From Flavobacterium chungbukense (GTDB taxonomy: Bacteria > Bacteroidota > Bacteroidia > Flavobacteriales > Flavobacteriaceae): DNA of 64,000 bases. Below are positions 52,895 to 62,700 of this stretch, piece by piece (position 1 is the first letter of the stretch; every line of letters starts with the position of its first letter). Location: assembly GCF_020805785.1 (NCBI RefSeq), contig NZ_JAJGZV010000001.1, positions 1,178,001 through 1,242,000 of the forward strand. Reading direction: 5' to 3'. The position numbers and the translations under genes are program-made. Under the pieces are notes generated by a model. It did no database searches. It was not told the DNA's origin and saw only the letters and a list, made by a program, of their open reading frames with translations.

Positions 52895-52924
52895 TTGAAG
52901 CTTTGTTCTGAATTATTATATTTG
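52895..52924 (+). promoter_or_regulatory. Promoter of the 81-residue protein gene
   Basis: TTG (52895-52897), 19 bases, TATATTTG (52917-52924): a full match to the Bacteroidota sigma-A consensus, 40 bases before the ATG at 52965. Confidence 0.65.
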
Positions 52925-52964
52925 AATACAGATTCATTACTTTATAATTCACTGATCTTTCAAA

Positions 52965-53210
52965 ATGGAAAAAGCAATACAGCTGCAGGTCAGAAAAGAT
53001 TTGGACCCGCGCCAGCAGCTCAAAGTCATTAAACTTAAAGGGAATCTGATTTCCAGAGGGTACACCGAGATTATTCATATTCTGGACCAGGATGAGGACT
53101 TTCATATCAATACTTTTGAAACAGCTGTCGAGAAAAGAAATGAAGTGCAGCAGTATATTACTGCTTTCATTAATCAGGAAAACCTTCTAGATGCCATTAC
53201 GATAAAGTAA
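52965..53210 (+). CDS. Small hypothetical protein
   Basis: An 81-residue protein (MEKAIQLQVRKDLDPRQQLK, HILDQDEDFHINTFETAVEK) with mixed helix/strand character and no recognised family. A consensus promoter lies just upstream, which supports that it is a real gene. It is the only plus-strand gene among the small genes here and is monocistronic. Confidence 0.65.
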   Translation: MEKAIQLQVRKDLDPRQQLKVIKLKGNLISRGYTEIIHILDQDEDFHINTFETAVEKRNEVQQYITAFINQENLLDAITIK

Positions 53211-53299
53211 AGAACTGCTTTCCGAGAAAGAATAGAAGCTGTCTCCCGATCAGTATTAGGGCGGTATGCGGGCTTTGTTATGGTATGCCGTCGCCAATA

Positions 53300-53655
53300 T
53301 TATCCGCCGCCGCTCTGTACCCATCGCATAGCTTCTTCGAATGCTTCTTTTTTAAAACCTTTGAATTCACCCGGAATGAGATTGGTAAGAGCATTTGTAA
53401 AAGAAATTGCTTAACCAATGCCGCGCGGTTCCATCTTCCGAGGTTTTTCAGCCCCAGTATGGCATCTTCCATCCAGTCTGCCGACGCAAAACTTTTTATT
53501 TCCGTGTCCACTACAAGGAGAAAGTTTATTTCATTGATTCTTTTTACTAGACTTGTAACTGCCGGAACAAGAACATTTACATAGTCATTTGCCGTCATTT
53601 GGCCGTGTGCCCTGAAAGCGGCAACATTTCCGGATGTAGGTATAAGCTGGATCAT
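53300..53655 (-). pseudogene. Broken STAS/SpoIIAA-like protein
   Basis: From ATG 53655 the minus strand encodes a SpoIIAA-like (STAS/SEC14) protein (IPTSGNVAAFRAHGQMTAND, ADWMEDAILGLKNLGRWNRA). After residue ~83 the frame leaves the family, while the next frame carries its ending (AISFTNALTNLIPGEFKGFK, KEAFEEAMRWVQSGGG, stop at 53300). A short out-of-frame deletion removing a few residues after WNRAALV explains this. The open frame as it stands runs on to 53278 with an unrelated basic tail. Confidence 0.8.
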
Positions 53656-53818
53656 AGCGCCTGATTTGGAATAAGTTCAAGTAAAATTAAAAACAGCAGC
53701 TTGTTTTTTTACAGAATTAAAAGCCCGTTTTTCTAAAATATCAATTTGTAAGATTTGGGTATTAAAGCTTTTTGAGATTCCGCGCTATAATTAGTACATT
53801 AGCTGAGAAAGAAAACTT

Positions 53819-55279
53819 ATGCAGAAGACGCATTCAGCCGCTATGGGACCCGACCAGTATATCAGACTCTCGCAGCTCAGCGATCATATCCAGGATACGA
53901 TAAACGCCCGTTTTAAGGGACAGAAGTACTGGGTTGTCGCGGATATCACCAATCATTCCTTTAAGGCCGATAAAAAGATCCATTATTTTGAGCTTGTAGA
54001 GAAATCAGAAACCGGCAGTGCTATTGCAGCAAAGATAATGGGCAAGTCCTGGGGAACAGGGGCGCTGCGGATTCTTGATTTTGAAATCACAACCGGACAG
54101 CGTTTTACCAACAATCTGCATGTGCTGGTGCAGGTGAGCGTGGATTATCATCCTCTGTACGGGCTTTCGGTAAACCTATTGGATATCGACAGTAATTTTA
54201 TGCTGGGGATTCTTGAAAAGCAGCGAAATGAAACGCTGGCAAGGCTGGTAAGGGAAAATGACTACATATGGAAAGAAGGCGAGCAGTATTCTACGCTGAA
54301 CAGCCGTCTGAAACTTCCCGCGGTAATTCAGAGGATAGCTGTAATCTCTTCGAGCAGTTCTGCAGGAAATGAGGATTTCCGCCATACGATGCTGCACAAT
54401 GATTTCGGCTATGTTTTCCAGATTGATGATTACCATACCGTAGTGCAGGGGGACAACAATGCAAAACTGTTTCTCAATAAACTAATTGATGTCTATAATA
54501 CTGGAATCCCTTACGATGCTATTGTCATTACAAGAGGAGGAGGTTCGCAGTCCGATTTTCTGATTTTTGACAATTACAGTATCGGAAGAGCAGTGGCGAA
54601 GTTTCCCATCCCGGTAATTACAGGAATAGGACATCAGAAAAATGTCAGCATCACCGATATGATGGCGCACACCCATACCAAAACCCCTACCAAGGCCGCG
54701 GAATTCATTATTGCCCATAACCGCAGCTTTGAACAAAGCATACTGGCGCTGCAGCGGACTATTGTCATTAAATCACAGCAGCTGTTTCTGGGGCATTACA
54801 AAGAGCTCAGCCGGATAAAAAATGCTGTTTCTTACAATGCAGCGGCGCTGGCTGCAAACCATAAGAAACAGCTGGATCAGACCAGGGAGCAGATTATCAG
54901 AAATTCAAGAGCTGTGCTGCATGAAAACCAGAAAACACTGCTTGTTGCCGCCCAGCATACGCTTCAAGGTCCCAAGATGCTGATGGTTGAGCGAAAGGGC
55001 GAACTGCTTCAGCTTAGAAATGCAATAAAAACATTCACTAATGCTTACCTTCGCAGACAGGAGCTGACACTGGAACATCATCAGAAAACCGTGAAAATGA
55101 TGTCTCCGCAGAATATCCTTAGAAAAGGGTATGCCATTATCAAAGTAAAAGATGCCATTGCGAGCAGCGCCGAAGGGATAAAGGAAGGCGACGATATTGA
55201 AGTGATCCTGAAGGATACCAGACTGATAAGCACCGTTAAAGAAAAAATACAATACGATGGAAGAGAACCCGACTTATGA
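53819..55279 (+). CDS. xseA: Exodeoxyribonuclease VII large subunit
   Basis: A 486-residue XseA: exonuclease VII degrades single-stranded DNA from both ends. An N-terminal OB-fold (about 10-115: QYIRLSQLSDHIQDTINARF, YWVVADITNHSFKADKKIHY) is followed by the catalytic domain with IVITRGGGSQSDFLIFDNYS and GIGHQKNVSITDMMAHTHTK (family forms RGGGSxxD and GHxxDxT), then a long coiled-coil region (about 300-430) for the small subunit. GC content is visibly above that of the left part of the window. The stop overlaps xseB by 23 bases. A chromosomal xseA elsewhere would make this a second copy. Confidence 0.92.
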   Translation: MQKTHSAAMGPDQYIRLSQLSDHIQDTINARFKGQKYWVVADITNHSFKADKKIHYFELVEKSETGSAIAAKIMGKSWGTGALRILDFEITTGQRFTNNLHVLVQVSVDYHPLYGLSVNLLDIDSNFMLGILEKQRNETLARLVRENDYIWKEGEQYSTLNSRLKLPAVIQRIAVISSSSSAGNEDFRHTMLHNDFGYVFQIDDYHTVVQGDNNAKLFLNKLIDVYNTGIPYDAIVITRGGGSQSDFLIFDNYSIGRAVAKFPIPVITGIGHQKNVSITDMMAHTHTKTPTKAAEFIIAHNRSFEQSILALQRTIVIKSQQLFLGHYKELSRIKNAVSYNAAALAANHKKQLDQTREQIIRNSRAVLHENQKTLLVAAQHTLQGPKMLMVERKGELLQLRNAIKTFTNAYLRRQELTLEHHQKTVKMMSPQNILRKGYAIIKVKDAIASSAEGIKEGDDIEVILKDTRLISTVKEKIQYDGREPDL

Positions 55280-55463
55280 AAAAGCTTTTGCCGAACTGAG
55301 CGCTATTTCGAAAGAAATTGAAAATGAAACCATTTCGGTGGACGAGCTGGCAGCAAAGGTAAAAAGAGCATCCGAGCTCATTGAATTTTGCCAGAATAGG
55401 CTGAAAGCTACCGAAGCCGAAGTGGGTAAAATCATCAGCAGCATGGAGAATCCTAAAGAATAG
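55257..55463 (+). CDS. xseB: Exodeoxyribonuclease VII small subunit
   Basis: A 68-residue XseB: MEENPTYEKAFAELSAISKE, IENETISVDELAAKVKRASE and LIEFCQNRLKATEAEVGKI. This is the two-helix small subunit that wraps the XseA coiled coil; length and pattern are standard. Overlap with xseA ensures coupled translation. A terminator lies downstream. Confidence 0.92.
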   Translation: MEENPTYEKAFAELSAISKEIENETISVDELAAKVKRASELIEFCQNRLKATEAEVGKIISSMENPKE

Positions 55464-55583
55464 ACTCTTATGCCGCACACTAAAATACCGGTTTACGGCG
55501 TTATAATATAAATTACAGTCCGATAAAGCGGATGCTTCTGCTGAAAAGTTTCTGGTATTCTATATTATACGCCAATACAAAAC

Positions 55584-55618
55584 AAAGCCCATTGTTTCAA
55601 TTGAATAATGGGCTTTTG
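55584..55618. terminator. Terminator between xseB and the convergent helicase gene
   Basis: AAAGCCCATT (55584-55593) and AATGGGCTTT (55607-55616) followed by TTG; A-rich on the left, so it can act in both directions. Confidence 0.8.
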
Positions 55619-55685
55619 TATTAAAGTAAGCGATTAATTCTTTTAATTTAAGGCTATTTTGATACCTTTTTTTGTGGGGTAGTTT

Positions 55686-57992
55686 TCACCATTTTGGCTG
55701 CTCTTCGTCCGTGTTTTTATCATTAAAAATGTTCTGATTTATAGCAGTCTTTCCAGTCTCATCTTCAAATGGATCCGGAGCGTTTTTTAAGTTTTCGTGA
55801 AGCTGTAAGAGATCGGCAGGCGAAGAGATCTCTTCCTGTGCATCTGGTGCAGAAGTAAGAAAACGAAAAGCAAAATCAATGGGCTTTTCTTTTCCCATCT
55901 CAAAAAAATGCACAATATACTGGTTTTTCTCGCTGTCCACAGAAAGTACTTTTCCTTTGTTCCAGACTGGATGCTGTACAAGGTCTCCTTCGCTGAAAGA
56001 AGTATCTTCACTGCTTTTTGAAGCAGCTGCCGATGACTGTGCGGCCTGAAGGATCTCTGCTGACAGTTTTCCTTTACGCACATAAAACTCTTCCTTAATT
56101 TCAAAGAGAAACCTCGATGGATATTTGTTCAGCCCTGTGGTGAAATTAAACCCTTCCGAGTCGGTCATGTAAAACCTTTTCTCGGCTCTGGTAACGGCAA
56201 CGTACATCAGCCTTCTTTCCTCCTCAATCGCCCTCTTTCTCCTTTCCTTAATGGAAAGCGCGCTGGGCAGCACCCCTTCTGTAAAACCGCACAGGAATAC
56301 ATAAGGGAATTCAAGGCCTTTGGAGATGTGGATGGTCATCAGACGCACCTTGTCCTGATTTTCAGTGTCTTTGTCAAGGTCGGTATAGAGCGCTATTTCC
56401 TGCAGGTATTCCGCAATATTTACAGGTCCGTTGTTTTCTTTTTCCAGAAGCAGCATCGAGCTTACCAGCTCTTTAATATTCTCCAGCCTGTCTTCATCGC
56501 CGTCTTTTCGGTAGAGTTCGGACAGTCCGCTTTTATCGAGTATGATTTTAACCAGATCCGAGATGGAATTTGTCTCGGCATCTGTTTTAAGTGCCGCAAC
56601 GAGAGCCAGAAAGTCGGCAGCTCCTTTTTTACCGAGTTCCTTATCTTCAATATTATGCTGCAGTGCCTGAAGCAGCGGCAGGTTCTGCTCTCCTGCCAAA
56701 AGGCTCAGCCTTTCCATAAACTTTTTCCCGAGTCCTCTGGAAGGATGGTTGTGCAGTCGCAGGAAAGAAAAATTATCCCCTTGGACAATAAGCCTTAAAA
56801 AGGAAAGCACGTCTTTGATTTCTTTTCGTTCAAAAAAACGCACGCCCCCGAATATGGCATACGGAATGTTTTCCTTAATCAGTGCCTGCTCGATATTTCT
56901 GGAAAGATGGTTGGAACGGTATAAAATGGTTATATCGGAAAAGGCGGCATTTTCCGTTTTAAGGATTTCTTTGATTTCAGAAGCCACCCACACCGTTTCT
57001 TCATAGTCATTTTTGCCATGGAAATGCACCACCTCAACTCCCTCGGGATTGTCAGTCACCATATCCTTGTCTACCCTTATTTTGTTATTTTTAATGATAT
57101 GGTTGCCCACTTTAAGAATGTTGGGCGTAGAGCGGTAATTCTGGTTCATGATGATGGTCTTCGTGTCAGGGAACATCCTGTCGAATTCCACCAGATATTC
57201 CGGTTTGGCGCCGCGCCATTCATAAATGGTCTGGTCAGGATCTCCTACAAGAAAGAGGTTCTGGTGCACACGGGAGAGTATTTCCACCAGATGGAACTGG
57301 CTGTCGGAGCTGTCCTGCGCCTCATCGACCTGTATGTAATGCAGCATTTCCTGCCATTTCAAAAGCACATCAGGATTGCTGTCGAGTATGAAAGCCGTAA
57401 AATGGATCAGGTCATCAAAATCCAGCGCGTAGTTGCGTTTCTGCTTGTCGAGGTATTTCTGGTACACGCGGCTGGAGAGCGAGTCCTTCTCATCTGGTTC
57501 AAAGCTTTTATTCTCCAGCATGTAGCCGAGGTAATCAGAGGTGCTCTTCTGCTTGGAGATAAAACGGAGCACCTGTTTGAAAGTCAGGTTTTTGGAATTG
57601 ATGTCCAGCTCAGTAAACACCTCCCTTAAGATGGTTTTCTGGTCTTCGGCATCCAATATGATAAAATTCTTCGGATAATGGATTTTGTTTATTTCCTCGC
57701 GCAGAAACCGCACGCAGAACCCATGGTAGGTGGTGATGAAACTCACATCAAAAAGATCTCCAATAAGCGCCTTGACGCGTCTTTTCATTTCCTGTGCCGC
57801 CTTATTGGTAAAGGTAACGCAGAGGATATTGGAGGAATTGATGCCGAGCCTGTCCACAATATAGGCAAATCGGGAAGTCAGCGCCTTTGTTTTTCCTGAT
57901 CCCGCTCCTGCAATGACACGCACGTATCCTTCTGTGGTTCTGACTGCCTGAAGCTGGCTTTCATTAAGATTTTCTAGAATCGGATCATTCAT
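55686..57992 (-). CDS. UvrD/Rep-type ATP-dependent DNA helicase
   Basis: A 768-residue superfamily 1A helicase. Motifs in order: Q motif LNESQLQAVRTTEGYVRVIA, Walker A GAGSGKT, Ia CVTFTNKAAQEMKRR, II VDEAQDSSD, III GDPDQTIYEWRGA, IV MNQNYRST, V LMTIHISKGLEFPYVFLCG, VI EERRLMYVAVTRAEKR. The C-terminal ~100 residues (GDLVQHPVWNKGKVLSVDSE) are a Tudor-like UvrD/PcrA tail, followed by an acidic end. It unwinds DNA in repair or displaces proteins from it. Size is typical of PcrA/UvrD. It is convergent with xseAB. Confidence 0.92.
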   Translation of the reverse strand: MNDPILENLNESQLQAVRTTEGYVRVIAGAGSGKTKALTSRFAYIVDRLGINSSNILCVTFTNKAAQEMKRRVKALIGDLFDVSFITTYHGFCVRFLREEINKIHYPKNFIILDAEDQKTILREVFTELDINSKNLTFKQVLRFISKQKSTSDYLGYMLENKSFEPDEKDSLSSRVYQKYLDKQKRNYALDFDDLIHFTAFILDSNPDVLLKWQEMLHYIQVDEAQDSSDSQFHLVEILSRVHQNLFLVGDPDQTIYEWRGAKPEYLVEFDRMFPDTKTIIMNQNYRSTPNILKVGNHIIKNNKIRVDKDMVTDNPEGVEVVHFHGKNDYEETVWVASEIKEILKTENAAFSDITILYRSNHLSRNIEQALIKENIPYAIFGGVRFFERKEIKDVLSFLRLIVQGDNFSFLRLHNHPSRGLGKKFMERLSLLAGEQNLPLLQALQHNIEDKELGKKGAADFLALVAALKTDAETNSISDLVKIILDKSGLSELYRKDGDEDRLENIKELVSSMLLLEKENNGPVNIAEYLQEIALYTDLDKDTENQDKVRLMTIHISKGLEFPYVFLCGFTEGVLPSALSIKERRKRAIEEERRLMYVAVTRAEKRFYMTDSEGFNFTTGLNKYPSRFLFEIKEEFYVRKGKLSAEILQAAQSSAAASKSSEDTSFSEGDLVQHPVWNKGKVLSVDSEKNQYIVHFFEMGKEKPIDFAFRFLTSAPDAQEEISSPADLLQLHENLKNAPDPFEDETGKTAINQNIFNDKNTDEEQPKW

Positions 57993-58226
57993 TTCTATGC
58001 AGTAAATTTTTTTTTATCTGTATTTATTTTCAGCATGCAGGCCGATCAAAATGCCCATACCGCAAAGTTATGCAATTATTTTAACTGGGAATGCTATTAT
58101 AATTAATTGATTTACAGTAGTATAAAAGAAATCCTGAACAGAACCGGCAGTTTAATCAGCGCTTGATTCTCTTCAGGATTTTTTGTGTCTTTCCTGCTTT
58201 GCCGCCTTTCACCATTGAGGCGGGAG

Positions 58227-58475
58227 CTAATTGTCATCCTCGTCGTCTTCAACGGCTTTCTCCTCGTCAAGTGTTCTTCTGTCAGCATCAGGATCACGCT
58301 CGTCAGGACGAGGGTTCGGATGGTCTGAAGCATCACTGTGGATACCGGTTGTGTCATTTTCATGCTGGTTGATGGCCGGATCCTTTTTTTCCAGAAGCTC
58401 TGAATTTATGGAATCATCTGCTGCCTGATAAGTACGATCATCCTGATCATAGTTATCGAAATTTTCTCTAGACAT
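58227..58475 (-). CDS. Small, strongly acidic hypothetical protein
   Basis: An 82-residue protein of very low complexity: MSRENFDNYDQDDRTYQAAD, SDHPNPRPDERDPDADRRTL and the acidic end EEKAVEDDEDDN. Predicted disordered, with no known family. The A-rich leader before ATG 58475 is typical for the host. An overlapping frame at 58112-58363 is judged a shadow because its composition is artificial (Thr/Arg/Leu-rich). Confidence 0.65.
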   Translation of the reverse strand: MSRENFDNYDQDDRTYQAADDSINSELLEKKDPAINQHENDTTGIHSDASDHPNPRPDERDPDADRRTLDEEKAVEDDEDDN

Positions 58476-58594
58476 AATTATAATTGTTTAGTTATTATAC
58501 TTGAAATGCATATTTAAAATTAATAGGCCGGCTGATTTTTTTAAACAGCCTGCATTCTCAGTGCATATAAAAAAATCCACTGCAACATTATGAG

Positions 58595-58912
58595 TTACAG
58601 CTGTGACAGTTTTGAAGGATCGGTAGCCTCTCCGATGCTTTTTCCTTCAGCATTGTGACGGCTGCTGTCTTTTTCATTATCGTGCCACGGACCGTCTTTC
58701 ATCCGAACCGTTTCAGATGCGCTTTCTCTTGAAGGGGGATTCCCGTCCAAATGCTCTGTCACTTCTTCGACAGTCGATCCTGCCGCTCTCACCGCATTCT
58801 TTAATATTTCTTCGGGCACATTTAGTTTTTCAGCCCACTGCTGGATTTCGGCCTGTTCTGAGATGTTGATATGCGAATTAACTTCTTGTCCTATGCTGTT
58901 TATATTTTCCAT
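58595..58912 (-). CDS. DUF3606-containing protein
   Basis: A 105-residue protein whose first 55 residues match DUF3606 (HINISEQAEIQQWAEKLNVP, EEILKNAVRAAGSTVEEVTE), a helical fold reminiscent of UBA-like domains, followed by a charged disordered tail (GPWHDNEKDSSRHNAEGKSI). Its function is unknown; DUF3606 proteins are often near stress genes. It precedes the repair genes on the same strand but is separated from them by non-coding DNA. Confidence 0.82.
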   Translation of the reverse strand: MENINSIGQEVNSHINISEQAEIQQWAEKLNVPEEILKNAVRAAGSTVEEVTEHLDGNPPSRESASETVRMKDGPWHDNEKDSSRHNAEGKSIGEATDPSKLSQL

Positions 58913-59044
58913 GATTTTTAATTTTTATAGTTAATCCAAAGTTACCATGACCGAAAATAACCCTGTTATATTATAAAACAGGATTATTATAGGATTGCTA
59001 TGATTTATTTAGCTGCAGATCATGTGTTTATAAGGTATCTGGTT

Positions 59045-59665
59045 TTAGGATTCCCTGACCTGGCGGAAGGTAAGATTGATTCTTGGCAGCACTGGTCTGG
59101 CGGTCTTCGGAACCTGATGTTCCCAATGGGTATTGGTGCTGCCTGCCATAAGAAGAAAAGTGCCGTGGTGGAGCGGAATCTCAATAGGCGGAATATGTTT
59201 CAGTGTTTTATGACGAAGGCGGAACAGACGGGTTTCACCAAAGGTCACCGAAGCGATGTTCATATTCTTGTTGCTGGAAGAAGTTTTATCGCTGTGCCAT
59301 CCGACACCGTCACTGCCGTCCCTGTAAAGGTTAAGGAGCACAGCATTAAAACGGATCTGCGTCTCGCTTTCAACCCGCTCGCGGATCTGCAGCAGTTCTT
59401 TGGGCCAGTCAGGATTTGATCTGCGCTCTGGTCTGTTCGTATCGCCGTACCACGAAATCATACGCGGGGCTGTCACTACCTTGTCGTACATCGGCATTTC
59501 GTATTCCCGCCACTGGGTGCCGTGGTATAATACGTTATAAAAATGATCGGATTCGGGCTTGCTGAAAAAATTATCAATCAGCAGCAGGTCGGCATCAGGG
59601 ACGTCAAATATTCTTCTGCCGCCGTTTCCGGATGAAAAAATTTCGGTGTCGTCAAAAAGCATCAT
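59045..59665 (-). CDS. alkB: AlkB-type alpha-ketoglutarate-dependent DNA dealkylase
   Basis: A 206-residue Fe(II)/2-oxoglutarate dioxygenase of the AlkB family that removes alkyl groups from bases such as 1-methyladenine. Active site: VGWHSDKTSS (H-x-D), THWEHQVPKT (distal His) and RPVLPRINLTFR (2-oxoglutarate Arg). The loop PRMISWYGD is typical of the ALKBH2/3-like bacterial group. ATG 59665 (MMLFDDTE) fits the family; an upstream in-frame TTG at 59728 overlaps the polymerase stop. It is last in an operon with two DNA polymerases, so lesion repair and bypass are joined. Confidence 0.92.
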   Translation of the reverse strand: MMLFDDTEIFSSGNGGRRIFDVPDADLLLIDNFFSKPESDHFYNVLYHGTQWREYEMPMYDKVVTAPRMISWYGDTNRPERRSNPDWPKELLQIRERVESETQIRFNAVLLNLYRDGSDGVGWHSDKTSSSNKNMNIASVTFGETRLFRLRHKTLKHIPPIEIPLHHGTFLLMAGSTNTHWEHQVPKTARPVLPRINLTFRQVRES

Positions 59666-59724
59666 CTTCTTTAATTTTTTTAATTCATAATCAGGCTCCG
59701 GGCCCACAGCAGGAAAGAATCTTG

Positions 59725-62700
59725 TCAATTGCTCATTTTAAGCCTTGGAATATTAATTTCATGTTCCTGCGGATAAGGTGAGCGGTGGGTCATGCTCACA
59801 TCTTCGCGCAGTTTCTGATGCGCTTTGTATTTCCAGTCATTTTCATGTTCATAACGCGGATCTGGGATAAAAGGCATCTTTGTCATCTTTATGACTGTAA
59901 TGGTGGGAAAGTGGTAGTCCACTTCGACATTGCCCAGCAGCAGGTAGCAGCCTCCTCCCTGAAAAGGATATGCGGCCAGGCTGTCGGTAAAATGGGCCGT
60001 ATCAAACATTTCTCCATCTGCGTCGATCCAGGTTCCGAAATACATATCCCCCATCTTGGTCGGAACGTGCTTGCGTGATATCAGGTAAGCAAGCATGCGC
60101 ACCTGTTTTTTATGATGCGCCAGCAGGTCTTTTGCCATTACATTTCCCCTGAAACTGGTCCGAAGAAGGTCAAAAGGGGAGCAGGACACAGGAAAACCCA
60201 GAAGCTCAATCTCATCAAAGGCATCCTCAAAGGGGGATCGTTCCAGTTTAGGCAGCACAAATTCTTTAACCGGCTGCTCAAGCAGCATGGGATTTCGGTT
60301 CTCGGGCTTGAAGTTTACCAGAATAAGACGGGCAATGACCAGCAGCTGGTTTTTTGTTTTCCCTGTGAACCGGAATGCGCCGATAAAAATCAGAATCTGT
60401 ATGGCTTCAATTCCTATGGGTATGCGGTTGATAAAATCCTCGATCGATTTGTACAGCCCGTTTTTTTCCCTTTCCTGCTGTATCAGAAAAGCTGTTTTGG
60501 ATTCAAGGCTCTGCAGATGCATGAAACCCAGATAGACATCAGAACCATATAAAGCGGTTTCAAACTCGCTTTTATTCACGCAGGGATTGTGCACTGCTGC
60601 CCCTGACATCTTGGCTTCATGCACATAAACTTCCGTGCGGTAGAAACCGCCCTGATTGTTGATTACCGCCACCATAAATTCGATAGGATGATGCACTTTC
60701 AGATAGAGGCTCTGGTAGCTTTCCACGGCATAGGAGGCAGAGTGCGCCTTACAGAAGGAATAGCCCGCAAAGGACTCGATCTGGCGGTAGATTTCCTGGC
60801 TGAGCGCTGAAGGATGTCCCTGCGCCGCACAGGATTCAAAAAAGTGGTCTTTTACTTTCTGCAGGGCTGCTTTGGAACGTCCTTTTCCAGACATGGCACG
60901 GCGCAGAATATCCCCATCGGCTGCGGGAAGTCCGCCGTAATGAAGGGCAATTTTAATCACATCTTCCTGATAGACCATAATGCCATAGGTTTCTCCAAGC
61001 TGCTGCTCAAACACCGGATGGAAATATTCAAATCTGTCGGGATGATTGTGCCTGAAGATGTACTCTTTCATCATTCCTGACTGTGCCACCCCTGGGCGTA
61101 TGATGGAGGAGGCAGCCACAAGGGTCTTGTAATTGTCACATTTCAGACGGCGCAGCAGACCGCGCATGGCAGGGCTTTCGATATAAAAACAGCCTATGGT
61201 TTTTCCCATTGAAAGAAACCTGTTGCAGCTTTCTTCGTTTTTTGAAATTGCAGTGTCCCGGATATTCAGCCTTACACCGCGGTTTTTTTCTATAAGCTTT
61301 ACGCTGTCATCAATGTGGCCAATCCCCCGCTGGCTCAGTATATCAAACTTTTCAAGCCCGATGTCTTCCGCTGTATGCATGTCAAAAAGCACTATGGGAA
61401 AGCCCTTAGGAGGCATTTCCAGTACCGAATAATTGGTAATGGGCTCTTCAGAAATAAGTATGCCGCAGGAATGCATGCTTCTCTGGTTCGGATATTTTTC
61501 CAGCATCATGCCGTACCGCTGCACTTCCCTTACCACTTCATTGGCCGGATGCAGGGTCATCGGGTTTTTGGCCAGTGCATCGAGTTCTTCCTTTGGAAGC
61601 CCGAAAACCTTGCCGACTTCACGAAAAATCGAACGGTATTTGAATTCCACATTTGTGCCGCAGAAGGCCACATGGTCATAGCCGTAACGTGAAAAGATGT
61701 ATTCCAGTATTACGTCGCGTTCTTTCCAGCTCCAGTCGATGTCAAAATCCGGAGGGCTTTTGCGGTTCAGGTTCAAAAAACGCTCAAAGTACAGATCCAG
61801 TTCCAAAGGGCATATATCGGTAATCCCAAGACAGTAGGCAATGATGCTGTTAGCGCCGCTGCCCCGTCCGATATGCAGAAAGCCCTGAGAATTGCTGAAG
61901 CGGATAATATCCCAAGTGATCAAAAAATAACCGCTGAATTCCAGCTGGTCAATTACCTTGAGCTCTCGGAACATCCTGGATTTTGCCTCTGCATTATGCT
62001 GCCCATAGCGCCATTCCAGTCCCTGCTGGGCAAGGGTGGTCAGAAGCTGCAAGTCGTCCTTTTTGTTATTGGTATAAAATTTCTTGTTTTTTGGTGTTTT
62101 GAAATCAAATTCAAAATGGCACTCCCTGATTATTTTTTCCGTGTTGGAGATGATCTTGGGATATTCTTCATAACATTTGAGGATCCTGTCCAGGTCAACC
62201 ATGACTTCATACTGCCCGCAGTAATCGGCAGCGCTGAGGCGGGAAAGAATTATATTCAGGTCAACAGCCCGAAGTATTTTATGCAGTTTGTATTCGGTTT
62301 TGGTACGGAAGGTAACCGGCTGCATAACGGCCATCCTGTCAATTTTCGTCTTCCAGCTTGTGATTACCAGTGCGGGCGTCTGTTCGGGGCGAAGTCCGAT
62401 AAATTCATGTTCTTTTAAAACAGCAGGAACATTCTCCAGAGGATAAATCACAAAAACATTTTTAAAGTCGGGAGCTGACTGGGGAAGTGCCGTTTTTTCA
62501 AAATTATGCCGGGTCAGAAAGCGGTTCATTTCAGCAAGACCCGCCGCATTTTTTGCCAGTCCGATAAAACGCAGCTGATGCTCTGACCGGAATTCTATTC
62601 CGACAATAGGCTTGATGCCTGCAGCCTGGCAGCCTTTTATAAAATCATAGATCCCCGTCACGGTATTAATATCAGTCAATGCCATCGCCTTGACACCCAA

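Noticed and set aside
58112..58363. Alternative minus-strand frame overlapping the acidic 82-residue gene
   Set aside because: Composition is artificial and it lacks a sensible start; the 58227-58475 frame is better.
59000..59419. Open frame antisense to alkB
   Set aside because: Lies fully opposite a well-supported AlkB gene; sequence has no family character. The same applies to the many long frames opposite dnaE and the Y polymerase, which arise from GC-rich codon use.
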